Part shown: piece after piece, positions 32,929 to 42,623 of the stretch | Position numbering within the stretch: the first letter of the stretch is position 1 | Layout of the letters: the number at the start of each line of letters is the position of its first letter | Assembly: GCF_021412625.1 (NCBI RefSeq) | Contig: NZ_JAKCFI010000005.1 | Location: 558,001 to 622,000, forward strand | Source: Myxococcus stipitatus | GTDB lineage: Bacteria > Myxococcota > Myxococcia > Myxococcales > Myxococcaceae | DNA: 64,000 bases | Direction of reading: 5' to 3' | Made by a program: the position numbers and the translations under genes | Notes under the pieces: model-generated | The model's input: the letters and a program-made list of their open reading frames with translations, nothing else | Database searches by the model: none | Told to the model about the DNA's origin: nothing

Positions 32929-34245
32929 TCAGCTCGCTTCCGAGGAGGACGCGGGGACGGACACGGGCTCCGCGCGAGGCGGGCCCCCGGGCTGGGACAG
33001 GTCGGACAGGAAGGCGCGCACGCCGGCGCGGGTGGAGAGGACCATCAGCCCGAGCAGCGCGGCGAGGATCTCCAGCGTGTAGATGAGGCCGGTGTAGCCC
33101 TCGAGGATGACGGCGCCCGTGGGCACCAGCAACGTGGCGCCCCAGAGGCCCGCCAGCACGGCGGGCTTCTCCTCCGGGAAGAGCCAGCGCGCATAGGCCA
33201 CCACCGCCGCGCCCAGGCCCAGCGCGCTCACCGCGTAGGCCACGTAGAAGTTCATGAACGCCGCCAGGTACGCGAGCAGCACGAAGAAGAAGCCATAGAC
33301 GGCGGCGAGCAGATACGACTCGTGCAGCGCCAGCTGCCGCTTGTGCCGCAGCCCGAGCGCGGCCAGCAGCGCGACCAGCGCGAGGAAGGGAACCCAGGCG
33401 CGACCGGCCATGCGCGCCACCATCGAGTCGAACGTCTTCTCCGACGGGAGGATGACGCCCAGGTTGACGCCGGACTCCAGCGACTGGAACGCCCAGTCCA
33501 ACGAGACGCTGTCGCCCGACTGCCGCACCTCCGACGCGGACAGCACCCCCGGCGGATAGTCGTAGTTGTCCCCGCCCTCCACGGCGAGGTGGACGCGCAC
33601 GTCGCGCGCGGAGAGGGCCGGGTCGAGCTTGTAGACGAACGAGTCGAGCCCCCGGGCCCGGTACCGGATGACGAAGCGCGCGGTGGCCTCCTTGGCGATG
33701 CGGCCCGTCCAGACGAGGCGGTTGCCGGACTCGCCCAGGTCCAGGCTGGCCTCCTGACCGTCGACGAGGAACTGGAGCTCCGACAGCAGCACCTGGGACT
33801 TGTCCATCTCCATGGGGAAGATGAACGCCACGTCGATGTCATGGCCCTCGCGGTTGACGACGGCGTACTCCGCGCCGAGGTTGAAGTCGAAGCCGGAGAA
33901 GTAGCGCAGGCCCCGCTTGCGGTAGTTCATCTTCGCCTGCACCTCGACGTGCTGCCGGTCGAAGGCCAGGGGCTTGAGCTCCGTGAAGATGGTGCCGCTG
34001 TGCACGTAGCGCAGCGACGGCGCGGGCTGCACCACGGGGGCGCCCCACCGGTCCTCCACCCCGGCCGCCAGCTCCGAGTTGGCGAAGTCCGTGCGGTCCA
34101 CCACCTGGCCGGCGATGACCGCCGTGGCGAAGACGACGATGAGGAGGCTGCCGAAGACGTGGTGGGCGACGAGCCACCGCAGCGCCGTGCGGAGGGTGCC
34201 CTCGGACGTCCTCGGCGGACGTGGAGTGGGAGTCGGAGCGTTCAT
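32929..34245 (-). CDS. CreD-like inner membrane protein
   Basis: A 438-residue membrane protein with the CreD layout: an N-terminal transmembrane helix (FGSLLIVVFATAVIAGQVV, about 30-48), a large periplasmic domain (about 50-275) and five to six C-terminal helices (about 280-410), ending at IYTLEILAALLGLMVLSTR. CreD is linked to envelope integrity and beta-lactam response in the CreBC regulon. The nearby OmpR/histidine kinase pair supports the assignment, but sequence identity to E. coli CreD could not be tested. ATG 34245 is preferred to GTG 34251. Confidence 0.7.
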   Translation of the reverse strand: MNAPTPTPRPPRTSEGTLRTALRWLVAHHVFGSLLIVVFATAVIAGQVVDRTDFANSELAAGVEDRWGAPVVQPAPSLRYVHSGTIFTELKPLAFDRQHVEVQAKMNYRKRGLRYFSGFDFNLGAEYAVVNREGHDIDVAFIFPMEMDKSQVLLSELQFLVDGQEASLDLGESGNRLVWTGRIAKEATARFVIRYRARGLDSFVYKLDPALSARDVRVHLAVEGGDNYDYPPGVLSASEVRQSGDSVSLDWAFQSLESGVNLGVILPSEKTFDSMVARMAGRAWVPFLALVALLAALGLRHKRQLALHESYLLAAVYGFFFVLLAYLAAFMNFYVAYAVSALGLGAAVVAYARWLFPEEKPAVLAGLWGATLLVPTGAVILEGYTGLIYTLEILAALLGLMVLSTRAGVRAFLSDLSQPGGPPRAEPVSVPASSSEAS

Positions 34246-34252
34246 GGGCACA

Positions 34253-34288
34253 GGATGGCCACCCGCCTTGCAACCCGGATGGCCACCC
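34253..34288. repeat. 12-bp direct repeat upstream of the CreD-like gene
   Basis: GGATGGCCACCC occurs at 34253-34264 and again at 34277-34288, 24 bp apart (about two helical turns), just before the leftward start. It could be a binding site for a dimeric response regulator, or a chance duplication. Confidence 0.4.
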
Positions 34289-34349
34289 CGTGCACGTCAT
34301 GAGGAAAGATTGTGCGGATTTCGTGCAGGCCGCGCAGGGCCCGCTCACG

Positions 34350-36137
34350 TCAGTGCACGGCCAGCAGCCGCACGTCGAACACGCGCGTGAGGCAGGACTG
34401 GTTCGCCACCGAGTCCAGGTGCTGGGCGCGGTCGCGAATCTCGAAGAACGGGCGGACGGTGCCGGAGACCGGGTCCACGACGTTGAAGGGCGTCAGCGGG
34501 TTGGCCATGCCGGTGGCCAGGAAGGGCGACAGCACGCCCGTCTCGCTGATGTGCGTGAAGTCCGGGGTGCTCGTCTCGCGCGCGTGGCAGCCATTGCAGG
34601 TGTTGAGCGAGAACTTGTGGCGCGCGTTGTTGTTGAGGATGCCCGTGGCCTTCCAGAAGGTGGTGCCCGGCAGCGGGATGCGGGGGTTGGCGCCGAGGAA
34701 GTTCTGGGAGAGGAAGGTGGGCGGCACGGAGTACGTGTTGGCGAGGATGGCCGCCTCGTTGGTGTTCACGAAGTCGCGGAAGATGGGCTGGTTGTTGCGC
34801 GTGTCCCCCGGCGTCAGCACCGTCTCCGTCTCCGTGAGGAAGGCGGGGCCCGGATTCAGGTGGAACTCCCGCAGCTCCCACGGCGAGGCGAGCATGAAGT
34901 CGTTGGTGCGGATCTGGTTGATGGCGTTGCCGTGGGGCTTGGACGGGTCCGCGCCCGCGACCACGACCTGCTCGGTGAGGGCCTCCAGCGCCGCGTTGTA
35001 GGCCGGGCTGCCGAGGATCAGCCCCGGGTTGGACAGCGCCAGCCATTGCTGCGCCCACGTGCGCACCGCCGTGCAGCTCGTCTTGGGGACGTTGTACTCG
35101 AAGATGACCAGCAGCTCGCGCACGGCGCAGCCCGCGCTGCGGTCCACGCCCGCGAACACGAAGCGCAGCTCGCCGCCGCCGCTGGAGCCGCCGTAGCCCC
35201 CCGTCCCGGCGCCCTTGCCCAGGTCCAGGCGGTTGACGATGGCCACCAGCTTGAAGCCCGCCTTCGTCATGTCCAGCTGGCCGCCGATCTTCGGCCACGG
35301 GGTGATGATCTTCGAGTTCACCGCGGTGCGGGAGTTCACCGTCCAGCCGTTGATGACCTGCGCGGTGCTCCACTTGTTCAGCCACCCCAGCGTGAGGTTC
35401 GACGGCGAGGTGAAGCCGCCCGCCATCTCCGTCATCAGGTGGTTGAACGTCCAGACGCCGTTCGGGTTGCCCGAATTGGTGCACGGATCATACGTGCGCG
35501 TCGGGTCGTTGATGACGTTGGGGTGGGTGATGATGAGCGACTTGTTGGGCGTCACGTCGGAGAGCAGGCCCACCGGCGTCAACGGGATGGTCCGCCCCGG
35601 CTTGAAGATGTCCGGCGACAGCGCGACGACCTTCCGCTCCTCCACCACCTCGCGGTTGTTGATGACGGCGAAGGTGAGCGGCACGTCCGGCTGACGCTGC
35701 TGGACCTGGGTGATGCGCTCCTGCGTCTTCAGGTGGTTGACGAGGTCGACCTCGGCGATGGCGGAGAAGACCCCGTCGCCCGCCTTCTCGTCGCCGTCCG
35801 TGCCGTCGTCACGCAGGGCGATGGGCTTGTCGCTGTCCGAGACGGCGGGGACCTCCTTGAATTGCTTCTCCTGCCCCTGCGCCAGCCGCGCGCGGACCAG
35901 GCTCTTGGTCAGCGAACCGATGGTGTCGTCCAACGGCACCACGTCGAGTGACTGGACGAGCGGCACCGGCCGGTCCGCGGGCACCGGCTCGGCCGTCGCC
36001 GCCTGGGACTGCTCCCCGCGTGGCGCGCCCGCCTCCTGCGCCTCGCCACCACCACAACCCACGCACAACGTCGCCGCGAGCACACCAGACCACGCCCACT
36101 TCAGGCCCAGGGCCTTCTTCGGGAACCACTGCGTCAT
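34350..36137 (-). CDS. Large lipoprotein with a single CXXCH motif
   Basis: A 595-residue exported protein. The signal peptide (KALGLKWAWSGVLAATLCV) ends in lipobox VGC, followed by Gly and an acidic Pro/Ala/Gln linker. An immunoglobulin-like or choice-of-anchor type region may cover about 60-150 (DDGTDGDEKAGDGVFSAIAE). Near the C-terminus is CNGCH (C514, C517, H518), a c-type heme attachment motif, within NTCNGCHARETSTPDF. Other parts (LVAIVNRLDLG, RELLVIFEYNVP) are shared by a family of large myxobacterial secreted proteins. The start is ATG 36137 behind GGAGG. A redox role is possible but unproven. Confidence 0.75.
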   Translation of the reverse strand: MTQWFPKKALGLKWAWSGVLAATLCVGCGGGEAQEAGAPRGEQSQAATAEPVPADRPVPLVQSLDVVPLDDTIGSLTKSLVRARLAQGQEKQFKEVPAVSDSDKPIALRDDGTDGDEKAGDGVFSAIAEVDLVNHLKTQERITQVQQRQPDVPLTFAVINNREVVEERKVVALSPDIFKPGRTIPLTPVGLLSDVTPNKSLIITHPNVINDPTRTYDPCTNSGNPNGVWTFNHLMTEMAGGFTSPSNLTLGWLNKWSTAQVINGWTVNSRTAVNSKIITPWPKIGGQLDMTKAGFKLVAIVNRLDLGKGAGTGGYGGSSGGGELRFVFAGVDRSAGCAVRELLVIFEYNVPKTSCTAVRTWAQQWLALSNPGLILGSPAYNAALEALTEQVVVAGADPSKPHGNAINQIRTNDFMLASPWELREFHLNPGPAFLTETETVLTPGDTRNNQPIFRDFVNTNEAAILANTYSVPPTFLSQNFLGANPRIPLPGTTFWKATGILNNNARHKFSLNTCNGCHARETSTPDFTHISETGVLSPFLATGMANPLTPFNVVDPVSGTVRPFFEIRDRAQHLDSVANQSCLTRVFDVRLLAVH

Positions 36138-36265
36138 GGATGCATCCTCCAGGGGTGTACAGCGGCCTCCCCCGAGTGCACCGCACAGGCCAGCCCCCGC
36201 CGCCCGCCAGGAGGCGCCTCCCCCCTGAGTCACCGTGACACCCCACGCTACAGACACAGCTCGGT

Positions 36266-36284
36266 TGTAACTTGCCGCGTTACA
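36266..36284. promoter_or_regulatory. Inverted repeat TGTAAC-N7-GTTACA in a divergent gap
   Basis: A perfect 6-bp inverted repeat with 7-bp spacing (19 bp in all) lies between the leftward heme-motif lipoprotein (start 36137) and the rightward methyltransferase-like gene (start 36352). The geometry is like operators for TetR- or GntR-type repressors. No regulator gene of these families is adjacent. Confidence 0.4.
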
Positions 36285-36351
36285 CGCCCGCGCATTCCCT
36301 TGGATTGACGTGAGGTTGTGCCCTCCGGACAAACCGGCTCAAATCCAGCAA

Positions 36352-37020
36352 ATGGAGAGAGTCGAGGAGATCTACCAGGGCTTCGTGGTCGATCATCAAC
36401 TCGAGCGGTCCGGCCTCTTCGAGGCCCTTCGCGAGCGCTATGCCTCGCTGGACGCGGTGCTCTACCCCGGCTGCTTCGTGCACCTGACGCCCTCCTTCTT
36501 CTTCCAGCACGTGGTGTACGTGGACCGCAACGACCTGGCCCGCGGCTTCTTCGGCAACAAGGAGGGCGTGCTGCGCAAGGTCCGCTCGCGGCAGCAGTAC
36601 GCGCAGCCGCCGCACATCCGCTTCATCGCGCAGGACTACCTGCAGCCGCTGCCGGTGCTCGAGGAGAGCTTCGACCTGCTGCTGGCGCTCTATGCCGGCG
36701 GCATCTCCCGCGCGTGCGGGAGGTACCTGCGCGTCGGAGGGCTGCTGGTGACGAACGACCACCACGGCGACGCCACGGAGGCCGCGACCGAGGAGAACCT
36801 GGACCTGGTCGCGGTGGTGCGGGAGCAGCGCGGCCGGTACACGTTCGACGAGCAGGCCCTGGACACGTACCTCGTGCCGAAGTCCCCGGGCCGCCCCGCG
36901 CGCGGACGTGTCGTCCCGTCGCGACCGGAGCTCGCCCGCACCGCCGACTACTACGTGTTCCGCAAGTCGCGCCCGGCCCCCTCGTCCCTGGAGCCCGGAC
37001 GCTTCTCCCCTCCCCACTGA
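36352..37020 (+). CDS. Methyltransferase-like protein
   Basis: A 222-residue protein resembling class I SAM-dependent methyltransferases in layout: VLYPGCFVHLTPSFFF near 37 in place of motif I, VVYVD near 55 (end of strand 2, acidic), FDLLLALYAGGIS near 108 (motif IV-like) and YLRVGGLLVTNDHHGD near 125 (motif VI). The glycine-rich loop is degenerate, so SAM binding is uncertain. ATG 36352 (MERVEE) is used; an upstream GTG at 36310 is possible. It is convergent with the cysteine synthase-like gene, with a 9-bp gap. Confidence 0.6.
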   Translation: MERVEEIYQGFVVDHQLERSGLFEALRERYASLDAVLYPGCFVHLTPSFFFQHVVYVDRNDLARGFFGNKEGVLRKVRSRQQYAQPPHIRFIAQDYLQPLPVLEESFDLLLALYAGGISRACGRYLRVGGLLVTNDHHGDATEAATEENLDLVAVVREQRGRYTFDEQALDTYLVPKSPGRPARGRVVPSRPELARTADYYVFRKSRPAPSSLEPGRFSPPH

Positions 37021-37029
37021 GGCGCGCGC

Positions 37030-38034
37030 TCAGCGGACGGGGACGTCCACCGGCAGGGGCCGCACCTGGAGCTGCTTGGAGGCGAGGAAGTCCGCGTTGA
37101 AGACCTTGGAGGCGTAGCGGCTGCCGTGGTCGCACAGGAGCGTGACGATGCGCTGCCCCTTGCCGGGCAGCCGGCGCGCCAGCTCATACGCCGCGCGGGC
37201 GTTGAGGGCGGCGGAGGTGCCCACCACGAGCGCGTCCTCGCGCGCCAGGTGGTAGAGCATCTCCAGCATCTCCTGGTCCCCCAGGCGCATGGCGTCGTCC
37301 ACGCGCGCGGCGAGGAAGTTGGCGGTGAGCCGCATGATGCCGATGCCCTCCGTGATCGAGGAGCCCGGGCCCTCCAGCCGCCCCTCCTTCACCTGCGTGT
37401 AGAGGCCGGAGCCGGGCGGGTCCACCAGCACCACGCGCACCGCGGGGTTGCGCTCCTTGAGGTAGCGGCTCACGCCGGACATCGTCCCGCCGCTGCCCAC
37501 GGAGGCGACGAGCACGTCCACGCGGCCCTCGCACTGCTCCCAGATTTCGGGGCCGGTCGTCTCGTAGTGGAAGTCGCCGTTGGCCGTGTTTTCGAACTGG
37601 TTGGCCCAGAACCAGCCGTGCTGCTCCGACAACAGGCGCGCCTGGTGGAAGAAGTGGCCCGGGTTGGCGAAGGGCACCACGGGCACCTTGCGGACCTCCA
37701 CGCCCATGGCCTCCAGGTACTCGTACTTCTCGCGCGCCTGGTTGTCCGGCATCGTCACGACCACGCGGTAGCCGCGCTCGCGGCCCAAGAGCCCCAGGCC
37801 GATGCCGGTGTTGCCCGCGGTGCCCTCGACGATGGTGCCGCCGGGCTTGAGCAGGCCCTGCGCCTCCGCGCGCTGGATGATGCCCTTGGCGGCGCGATCC
37901 TTGATGCTGCCGCCCGGGTTCATGAATTCGGCCTTGCCCAGGATTTCATGACCGGTGAGCCGGCTGAGCGAGCCGATGCGCAACAGCGGGGTGTTCCCCA
38001 CCGCGTCCCAGAGCGAGCCGATGCGTGGCGCCAT
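37030..38034 (-). CDS. Cysteine synthase-family PLP enzyme
   Basis: A 334-residue fold-type II PLP enzyme, most like O-acetylserine sulfhydrylase or related beta-replacement enzymes. The PLP lysine is K45 (NPGGSIKDRAA), the substrate loop is GTAGNTG (71-77, with Ala where CysK usually has Ser), and the phosphate loop is GSGGTMSGV near 182. The C-terminal region carries SITEGIG and VGTSAALNARAA. It should make cysteine from an activated serine and sulfide. The TAGNTG variant occurs in some CysK-like and CBS-like clades, so the exact substrate is uncertain. Confidence 0.88.
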   Translation of the reverse strand: MAPRIGSLWDAVGNTPLLRIGSLSRLTGHEILGKAEFMNPGGSIKDRAAKGIIQRAEAQGLLKPGGTIVEGTAGNTGIGLGLLGRERGYRVVVTMPDNQAREKYEYLEAMGVEVRKVPVVPFANPGHFFHQARLLSEQHGWFWANQFENTANGDFHYETTGPEIWEQCEGRVDVLVASVGSGGTMSGVSRYLKERNPAVRVVLVDPPGSGLYTQVKEGRLEGPGSSITEGIGIMRLTANFLAARVDDAMRLGDQEMLEMLYHLAREDALVVGTSAALNARAAYELARRLPGKGQRIVTLLCDHGSRYASKVFNADFLASKQLQVRPLPVDVPVR

Positions 38035-38062
38035 GTGCGTGTCCGTCCCTCGTCGAGTGCGC

Positions 38063-38091
38063 TCCCTCCCCTAATGGAGTCCGGGGAGGGA
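38063..38091 (-). terminator. Hairpin after the efflux operon
   Basis: TCCCTCCCC (38063-38071) pairs with GGGGAGGGA (38083-38091) across an 11-nt loop. It lies 40 nt past the last permease stop and just upstream of the cysteine synthase-like start. Confidence 0.5.
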
Positions 38092-38130
38092 AACAACCGG
38101 CGAGCGGAGCAGCGCTCGGCGCGGCGCGCG

Positions 38131-39363
38131 TCAGTCGGTGCGCATCGCCTCGACGGGGTCCAGCTTCGCGGCGCGCGCGGCGGGGTAGATGCCGAACAGG
38201 AGCCCCACGCCGCAGCTCATCGTCAGCGCCAGCGCCACGGCCCACGGCGGGACGGACATGGGGAAGCCCACCATCCAGTCCCCCAGGAACACCAGCCCGA
38301 AGCCCAGCCCCACGCCCAGCGCCCCGCCGAACAGGGCGAGCAGCACCGCCTCCGTGGCGAACTGCCCGAGGATGCGGCGACGCTTCGCCCCCAGCGCCTT
38401 GCGCACGCCGATCTCCCGCGTCCGCTCCATCACCGACACCAGCATGATGTTCAGGATGCCGATGCCGCCCACCACCAGCGACAGCAGGCACACGCCCACC
38501 CCGGCGATGGTGATGACCTGCGACAGCTGGTTGAACGACGCCGTCACCGACTCGTTGGTGTGCAGCTCGAAGTCGCTCGGCTCGGAGGGCTTCACGTCGC
38601 GGCGGCGGCGCATCAGGTTGGTCACCTCGTCCTGCGCCTTCTTGAACAGGCTGGGGTCCTTCGCCTGGATGTCCACGTCCAGCGAGCGCGACTTGCCGTA
38701 GAGCTGCTGGAACACGCGCAGGGGGATGATGGCCTGGTTGTCCATGCTCACCATGCCCAGGAAGCTGCCCCGGCGCTGGAGCACGCCAATCACGAGGAAC
38801 GGCCGGCCCTTGATGCGCACCTCGAAGCCCACCGGGTCGATGCCGGGGAACAGCGTGTCCGCGACGTCCACGCCCAAAAGCACCACGCTGCGGCCGTCCA
38901 GGCTCTCCACCTCGTTGAAGTAGCGGCCGGACTGCACCGCGATGCCGCTGGTCATCGGGTAGGTCGTCGTGGTGCCGAACACGCGCACCGACGGGCGCGT
39001 CTCCGCGCTCACCGTGGCCAGCTTCTGGCCGCCCTCGTCGTCCGCGGGCGCCACCACCCCCACCGACGGGCAGGACTGCTCGATGGCCCGCACGTCGTCC
39101 ATCTCGATGTCCGGGCGCTTGGCGAACTTGGCCCAGTTGAACCGGCCGAAGCCGCCCGCCGGCCACTTGGTGAGCTGGAAGGTGTGCGCGCCCAACCGCC
39201 CCATGTCGCGGTTCACCTTGGTGCGCAGCCCCTCGATGAGCCCCATCATGGTGATGACGGTGGCCACGCCGATGACGATGCCCAGCAGCGTCAGCAGCGA
39301 GCGCAGCGGATTGCCCAGGAAGGTCCCGAGCGCCAACCGCAGGTTGTCCAGGAAGGCTCGCAT
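38131..39363 (-). CDS. MacB-type ABC transporter permease (second)
   Basis: A 410-residue FtsX/MacB permease: one N-terminal membrane helix (about 19-41; LRSLLTLLGIVIGVATVITM), a large periplasmic domain (about 50-280) and three C-terminal helices (about 285-400; VITIAGVGVCLLSLVVGGIG, EAVLLALFGGALGVGLGFGL). The coupling helix region has REIGVRKALGAKRRRI. It forms a pair with the similar upstream permease, from which it is separated by 4 nt. It would transmit ATPase movement to the periplasmic adaptor. Confidence 0.9.
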   Translation of the reverse strand: MRAFLDNLRLALGTFLGNPLRSLLTLLGIVIGVATVITMMGLIEGLRTKVNRDMGRLGAHTFQLTKWPAGGFGRFNWAKFAKRPDIEMDDVRAIEQSCPSVGVVAPADDEGGQKLATVSAETRPSVRVFGTTTTYPMTSGIAVQSGRYFNEVESLDGRSVVLLGVDVADTLFPGIDPVGFEVRIKGRPFLVIGVLQRRGSFLGMVSMDNQAIIPLRVFQQLYGKSRSLDVDIQAKDPSLFKKAQDEVTNLMRRRRDVKPSEPSDFELHTNESVTASFNQLSQVITIAGVGVCLLSLVVGGIGILNIMLVSVMERTREIGVRKALGAKRRRILGQFATEAVLLALFGGALGVGLGFGLVFLGDWMVGFPMSVPPWAVALALTMSCGVGLLFGIYPAARAAKLDPVEAMRTD

Positions 39364-39367
39364 CGAC

Positions 39368-40606
39368 TCACTCGTACCGGAGGGCTTCCACCGGGTCCAG
39401 GTTGGCCGCGCGCGCCGCCGGCCAGATGCCGAACAACAGCCCCACCAGCGCCGCGAAGAAGACGCCGCCCAGCACGGTGGACAGCTGCACGTCCGCCGCC
39501 AGGGGCGTGATGAGCGACACCACCTTCGCCGTGCCCAGGCCCACCGTCGTCCCCAGCAGGCCGCCCACCGCCGACACGCTGGCGGCCTCCATCAGGAACT
39601 GGAAGACGATGGTGCGTTTTCGCGCGCCCAGCGCCCGGCGCACGCCGATCTCCCGCGTCCGCTCGCGCACCGACACCAGCATGATGTTCATGATGCCGAT
39701 GCCACCCACCAGCAGGGTGATGAGCCCCACGCCCACCGCGACGCCGTAGAGCGCGCCGGTCAGCTGCGCGTACGTCTGGGCCATGGCCTCCGGCTTGTTG
39801 ATGTTGAAGTCGTCCGGCTCCCCGGGAGGCGTGCCGCGGATGCGCCGAAGGATGCCGATGAGCTGGTCCTCCGCCGCGCGCACCTGCCCCGCGTCCGCCA
39901 CGGCCATGGCGATCTCGAACGAGCGCCACCGGCCGAAGCTGCGCAGGAACGTCTTGAAGGGGATGAGCACGAGCAGGTCCATGCTCTCGTTGACCACCTT
40001 CCCCTTGCGGCTGAGGGTGCCCACCACCTGGAAGGTGCGGTTGTCCACCCGGATGCTGCGGCCCACCGGGCTGACGCCGGGGAACAGCCGGTCCGCCACG
40101 TCCGCGCCCAGCACGGCCACCGGCCGCGACACCTCCTCGTCCGACTCCGTGAGGAAGCGCCCCGCGGTGATGTCGAAGCCGGAGATGCTCAGGTACTCGT
40201 GGTTGACGCCCTGGATGCGCACCGTCGACACCTGGTCGCCGCCGTAGGACACGTCCGACAGGCGCGACACGGACGGGGACATGGCGGTGATGAACGGCGC
40301 CAGGTTGCGCAGCCTCGCGACCTGGTCGAGCGTGAAGTTCTTCCGGTTGCGGTACTTCCACCAGTCGCCCTTGATCATCCAGGGGAACTTCGACACGTAC
40401 AGCGTGTTCGCGCCGAAGCTGGCGAGCTGCCGGTGGAACGACGTGTTGAGCCCCTGGATGATGCCGACGATGGCCAGCAGCGTCGCCACGCCGATGCCGA
40501 TGCCCATCGTCGTCAGCACGGTGCGCAGCCTGTTGGCGCGCAGGGAGAACAGCGCGATGCGCGCGCCCTCCAGCACGTCCACCCGGAACCCCGAACCGCC
40601 CTTCAT
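39368..40606 (-). CDS. MacB-type ABC transporter permease (first)
   Basis: A 412-residue permease with the same plan: TM1 (about 27-49; [20 protein letters not shown]), a MacB-like periplasmic domain (about 55-285) and three C-terminal helices with [16 protein letters not shown] before TM3. Its start overlaps the ATPase stop by 4 nt. Having two permease genes rather than one fused MacB suggests a heterodimer. The two are clearly paralogous and arose by duplication. Confidence 0.9.
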   Translation of the reverse strand: MKGGSGFRVDVLEGARIALFSLRANRLRTVLTTMGIGIGVATLLAIVGIIQGLNTSFHRQLASFGANTLYVSKFPWMIKGDWWKYRNRKNFTLDQVARLRNLAPFITAMSPSVSRLSDVSYGGDQVSTVRIQGVNHEYLSISGFDITAGRFLTESDEEVSRPVAVLGADVADRLFPGVSPVGRSIRVDNRTFQVVGTLSRKGKVVNESMDLLVLIPFKTFLRSFGRWRSFEIAMAVADAGQVRAAEDQLIGILRRIRGTPPGEPDDFNINKPEAMAQTYAQLTGALYGVAVGVGLITLLVGGIGIMNIMLVSVRERTREIGVRRALGARKRTIVFQFLMEAASVSAVGGLLGTTVGLGTAKVVSLITPLAADVQLSTVLGGVFFAALVGLLFGIWPAARAANLDPVEALRYE

Positions 40607-41361
40607 GCGCCCCCCGCCGCCAGGGCCCCCGCGCCGACCCCCAGCGCCACCTCGCGGCCCGGGCCGTCCGCCACCAGCTGACCGTCACTCAGCCGGATGG
40701 CCCGCGGGCAGCGCGCCGCCAGCTTGGGCTCGTGCGTCACGAGCACCAGCGTGTGGCCCGCCTGGTGGAGCTGCTCGAACAGCCGGACGATCTCCTCGCC
40801 CGTGGCCGAGTCCAGGTTGCCCGTGGGCTCGTCCGCCAGCAGCATGGACGGCTCGGCCACCAGCGCGCGGGCAATGGCCACGCGCTGGCGCTGACCGCCC
40901 GACAGCTCGTTGGGCCGGTGGTGCATGCGGTGCGTCAGCTGCACCTTGTCCAGCGCCGCCCTCGCCCGCTCCCGCCGCTCGCGCGCGGAGACCCCCCGGT
41001 ACACCAGGGGCAGCTCCACGTTGGCCAGCGCCGTCTCGCGCGGCAGCAGCTGGAAGGTCTGGAAGATGAAGCCGATCTCCACGTTGCGGATGACGGCGAG
41101 CTCGTCGTCGGTCATCCGCGACACGTCCTTGCCGTTGAGCATGTAGCGGCCGCTGGTGGGCGTATCCAGGCAGCCCAGCACGTTCATCATCGTGCTCTTG
41201 CCGGAGCCCGACTGGCCGATGATGGCCACCCACTCGCCCCGGCTGATGCCGAAGGAGACGCCTCGCAGCGCGCGCACCTCCTCGCCGCCCACGTGGAAGA
41301 CGCGGGTGATGTCGTCCACCTGGATGAGCCGGCCCTCGCCGGCGCCGCTGACCTGACTCAC
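40603..41361 (-). CDS. ABC transporter ATP-binding protein, MacB/LolD type
   Basis: A 252-residue ATPase that powers the transporter. Walker A is GQSGSGKS (about 44-51), the signature [16 protein letters not shown] near 143-158, Walker [14 protein letters not shown] near 162-174 and the H-loop LVLVTHEP near 196. [20 protein letters not shown] and [20 protein letters not shown] are typical of the MacB/LolD subfamily. The start is GTG 41361, overlapping the adaptor stop by 4 nt. Confidence 0.95.
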   Translation of the reverse strand: MSQVSGAGEGRLIQVDDITRVFHVGGEEVRALRGVSFGISRGEWVAIIGQSGSGKSTMMNVLGCLDTPTSGRYMLNGKDVSRMTDDELAVIRNVEIGFIFQTFQLLPRETALANVELPLVYRGVSARERRERARAALDKVQLTHRMHHRPNELSGGQRQRVAIARALVAEPSMLLADEPTGNLDSATGEEIVRLFEQLHQAGHTLVLVTHEPKLAARCPRAIRLSDGQLVADGPGREVALGVGAGALAAGGA

Positions 41362-42623
41362 GACTTGCGACCGCCCTTCATTCCATCCGGCCCCGCCTGC
41401 TCCGGCTCGCGCACGATGTCGCCGTCGTTCAGCTCCTTCGACAGCGTCCGGTAGGGACCCTCGACGACGCGGTCCCCCTCATTGATGCCGGAGAGGATCT
41501 CCAGCTCCGTGTCCGACGCGATGCCCGTCTGGACACGCCGCACCTGCGCCTTGTTCCCGGCGTCCACCACGAAGACGACCTTGGCGAGCGACTCGGTGCG
41601 CTTGGCCTTCAGCGCCCCGCCCTCCACCGACTCCTTGAAGTCCGGCAGCATGCGCTCCGAGCGCACCGTCACCGCCTGGATGGGCACCAGCACCACGTCG
41701 TTGCGCGTCTCCGCGGAGATGCGCGCCTCCGCGCTCATGCCCGGGAGCACGCCCGGGGGCCGCATCTCCAGCGCCACGGTGATGGGGAAGCTCGTCACCT
41801 CCGCCTCCGTGCCCGCGTTCTTGATGAGCGCCTTCTGGGCGATCTCCACCACCGACCCCTGGAAGGTCTGCCCCTCCAGCGCGTCGAGCGACACCTCCGC
41901 GGGCTGGCCCGTCTTGAGGTGCACCACCTCGTGCTCGCCCACCTCGAACTTCACCTCCATGGCGTTGAGCGCGGCGATGGTCATCACCACGTCCTCGGCC
42001 AGCTCCGAGCCACGCACGCGCTCGCCCACCTCGCGCGACAGCTCGATGACGTTGCCGTCGATGGGCGACAGGAGCGTCGTCTTGGACAGGTCCGTCTGCG
42101 CCGACTCCACCACCGCGATGTTGCGCGCCAGCAGCTGCCGGGCGGACGCCAGCCGCGCCTCCGCCGTGTTCTTCGCCGCCCGCGCCACGTCCAGCTCCGC
42201 CGCGGACGCCAGGCCCTTGGCCGTCAGGCCCTCCACGCGCGCCAGCTCCTGCGACGTGCGTTGGACCTCGACCTCGGCCACCTGCGTGTCCGCGCGCGAG
42301 GCGTTCTGCGACGCCAACGCCTGCTTCACCGCGGCCTCGTAGACGCGCTTGTCGATGCGGCCCAGCACCTGCCCTTTCTTCACCGGGTCGCCGTCCTTGA
42401 CCGCCAGCTCCACCAGGTCTCCGGAGAGGCTGGAGGAGATCTTCACCGTCGTGGCCGCCTGCACCTTGCCCGCGCCGGTGATGGTGCGGGTGATGGTGCC
42501 CTTGCGGGCCTTGGCGATCTGCACTTCCTGCGACGGAGGGGGACGCTCCTTCAGTCCCCCCACGGTGATGGCCGCCGCACCGAGGAACAGCGCTCCGGCA
42601 ATCGCACCCTTCCACCACTTCAT
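41358..42623 (-). CDS. MacA/HlyD-type periplasmic adaptor
   Basis: A 421-residue membrane fusion protein. An N-terminal membrane anchor ([19 protein letters not shown]) is followed by a lipoyl/biotinyl hairpin ([20 protein letters not shown]), an alpha-helical coiled hairpin (about 95-165) that should meet TolC, and beta-barrel and membrane-proximal domains. It bridges the inner-membrane ABC permeases and the outer-membrane channel. ATG 42623 overlaps the TolC stop by 4 nt. Confidence 0.93.
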   Translation of the reverse strand: MKWWKGAIAGALFLGAAAITVGGLKERPPPSQEVQIAKARKGTITRTITGAGKVQAATTVKISSSLSGDLVELAVKDGDPVKKGQVLGRIDKRVYEAAVKQALASQNASRADTQVAEVEVQRTSQELARVEGLTAKGLASAAELDVARAAKNTAEARLASARQLLARNIAVVESAQTDLSKTTLLSPIDGNVIELSREVGERVRGSELAEDVVMTIAALNAMEVKFEVGEHEVVHLKTGQPAEVSLDALEGQTFQGSVVEIAQKALIKNAGTEAEVTSFPITVALEMRPPGVLPGMSAEARISAETRNDVVLVPIQAVTVRSERMLPDFKESVEGGALKAKRTESLAKVVFVVDAGNKAQVRRVQTGIASDTELEILSGINEGDRVVEGPYRTLSKELNDGDIVREPEQAGPDGMKGGRKS

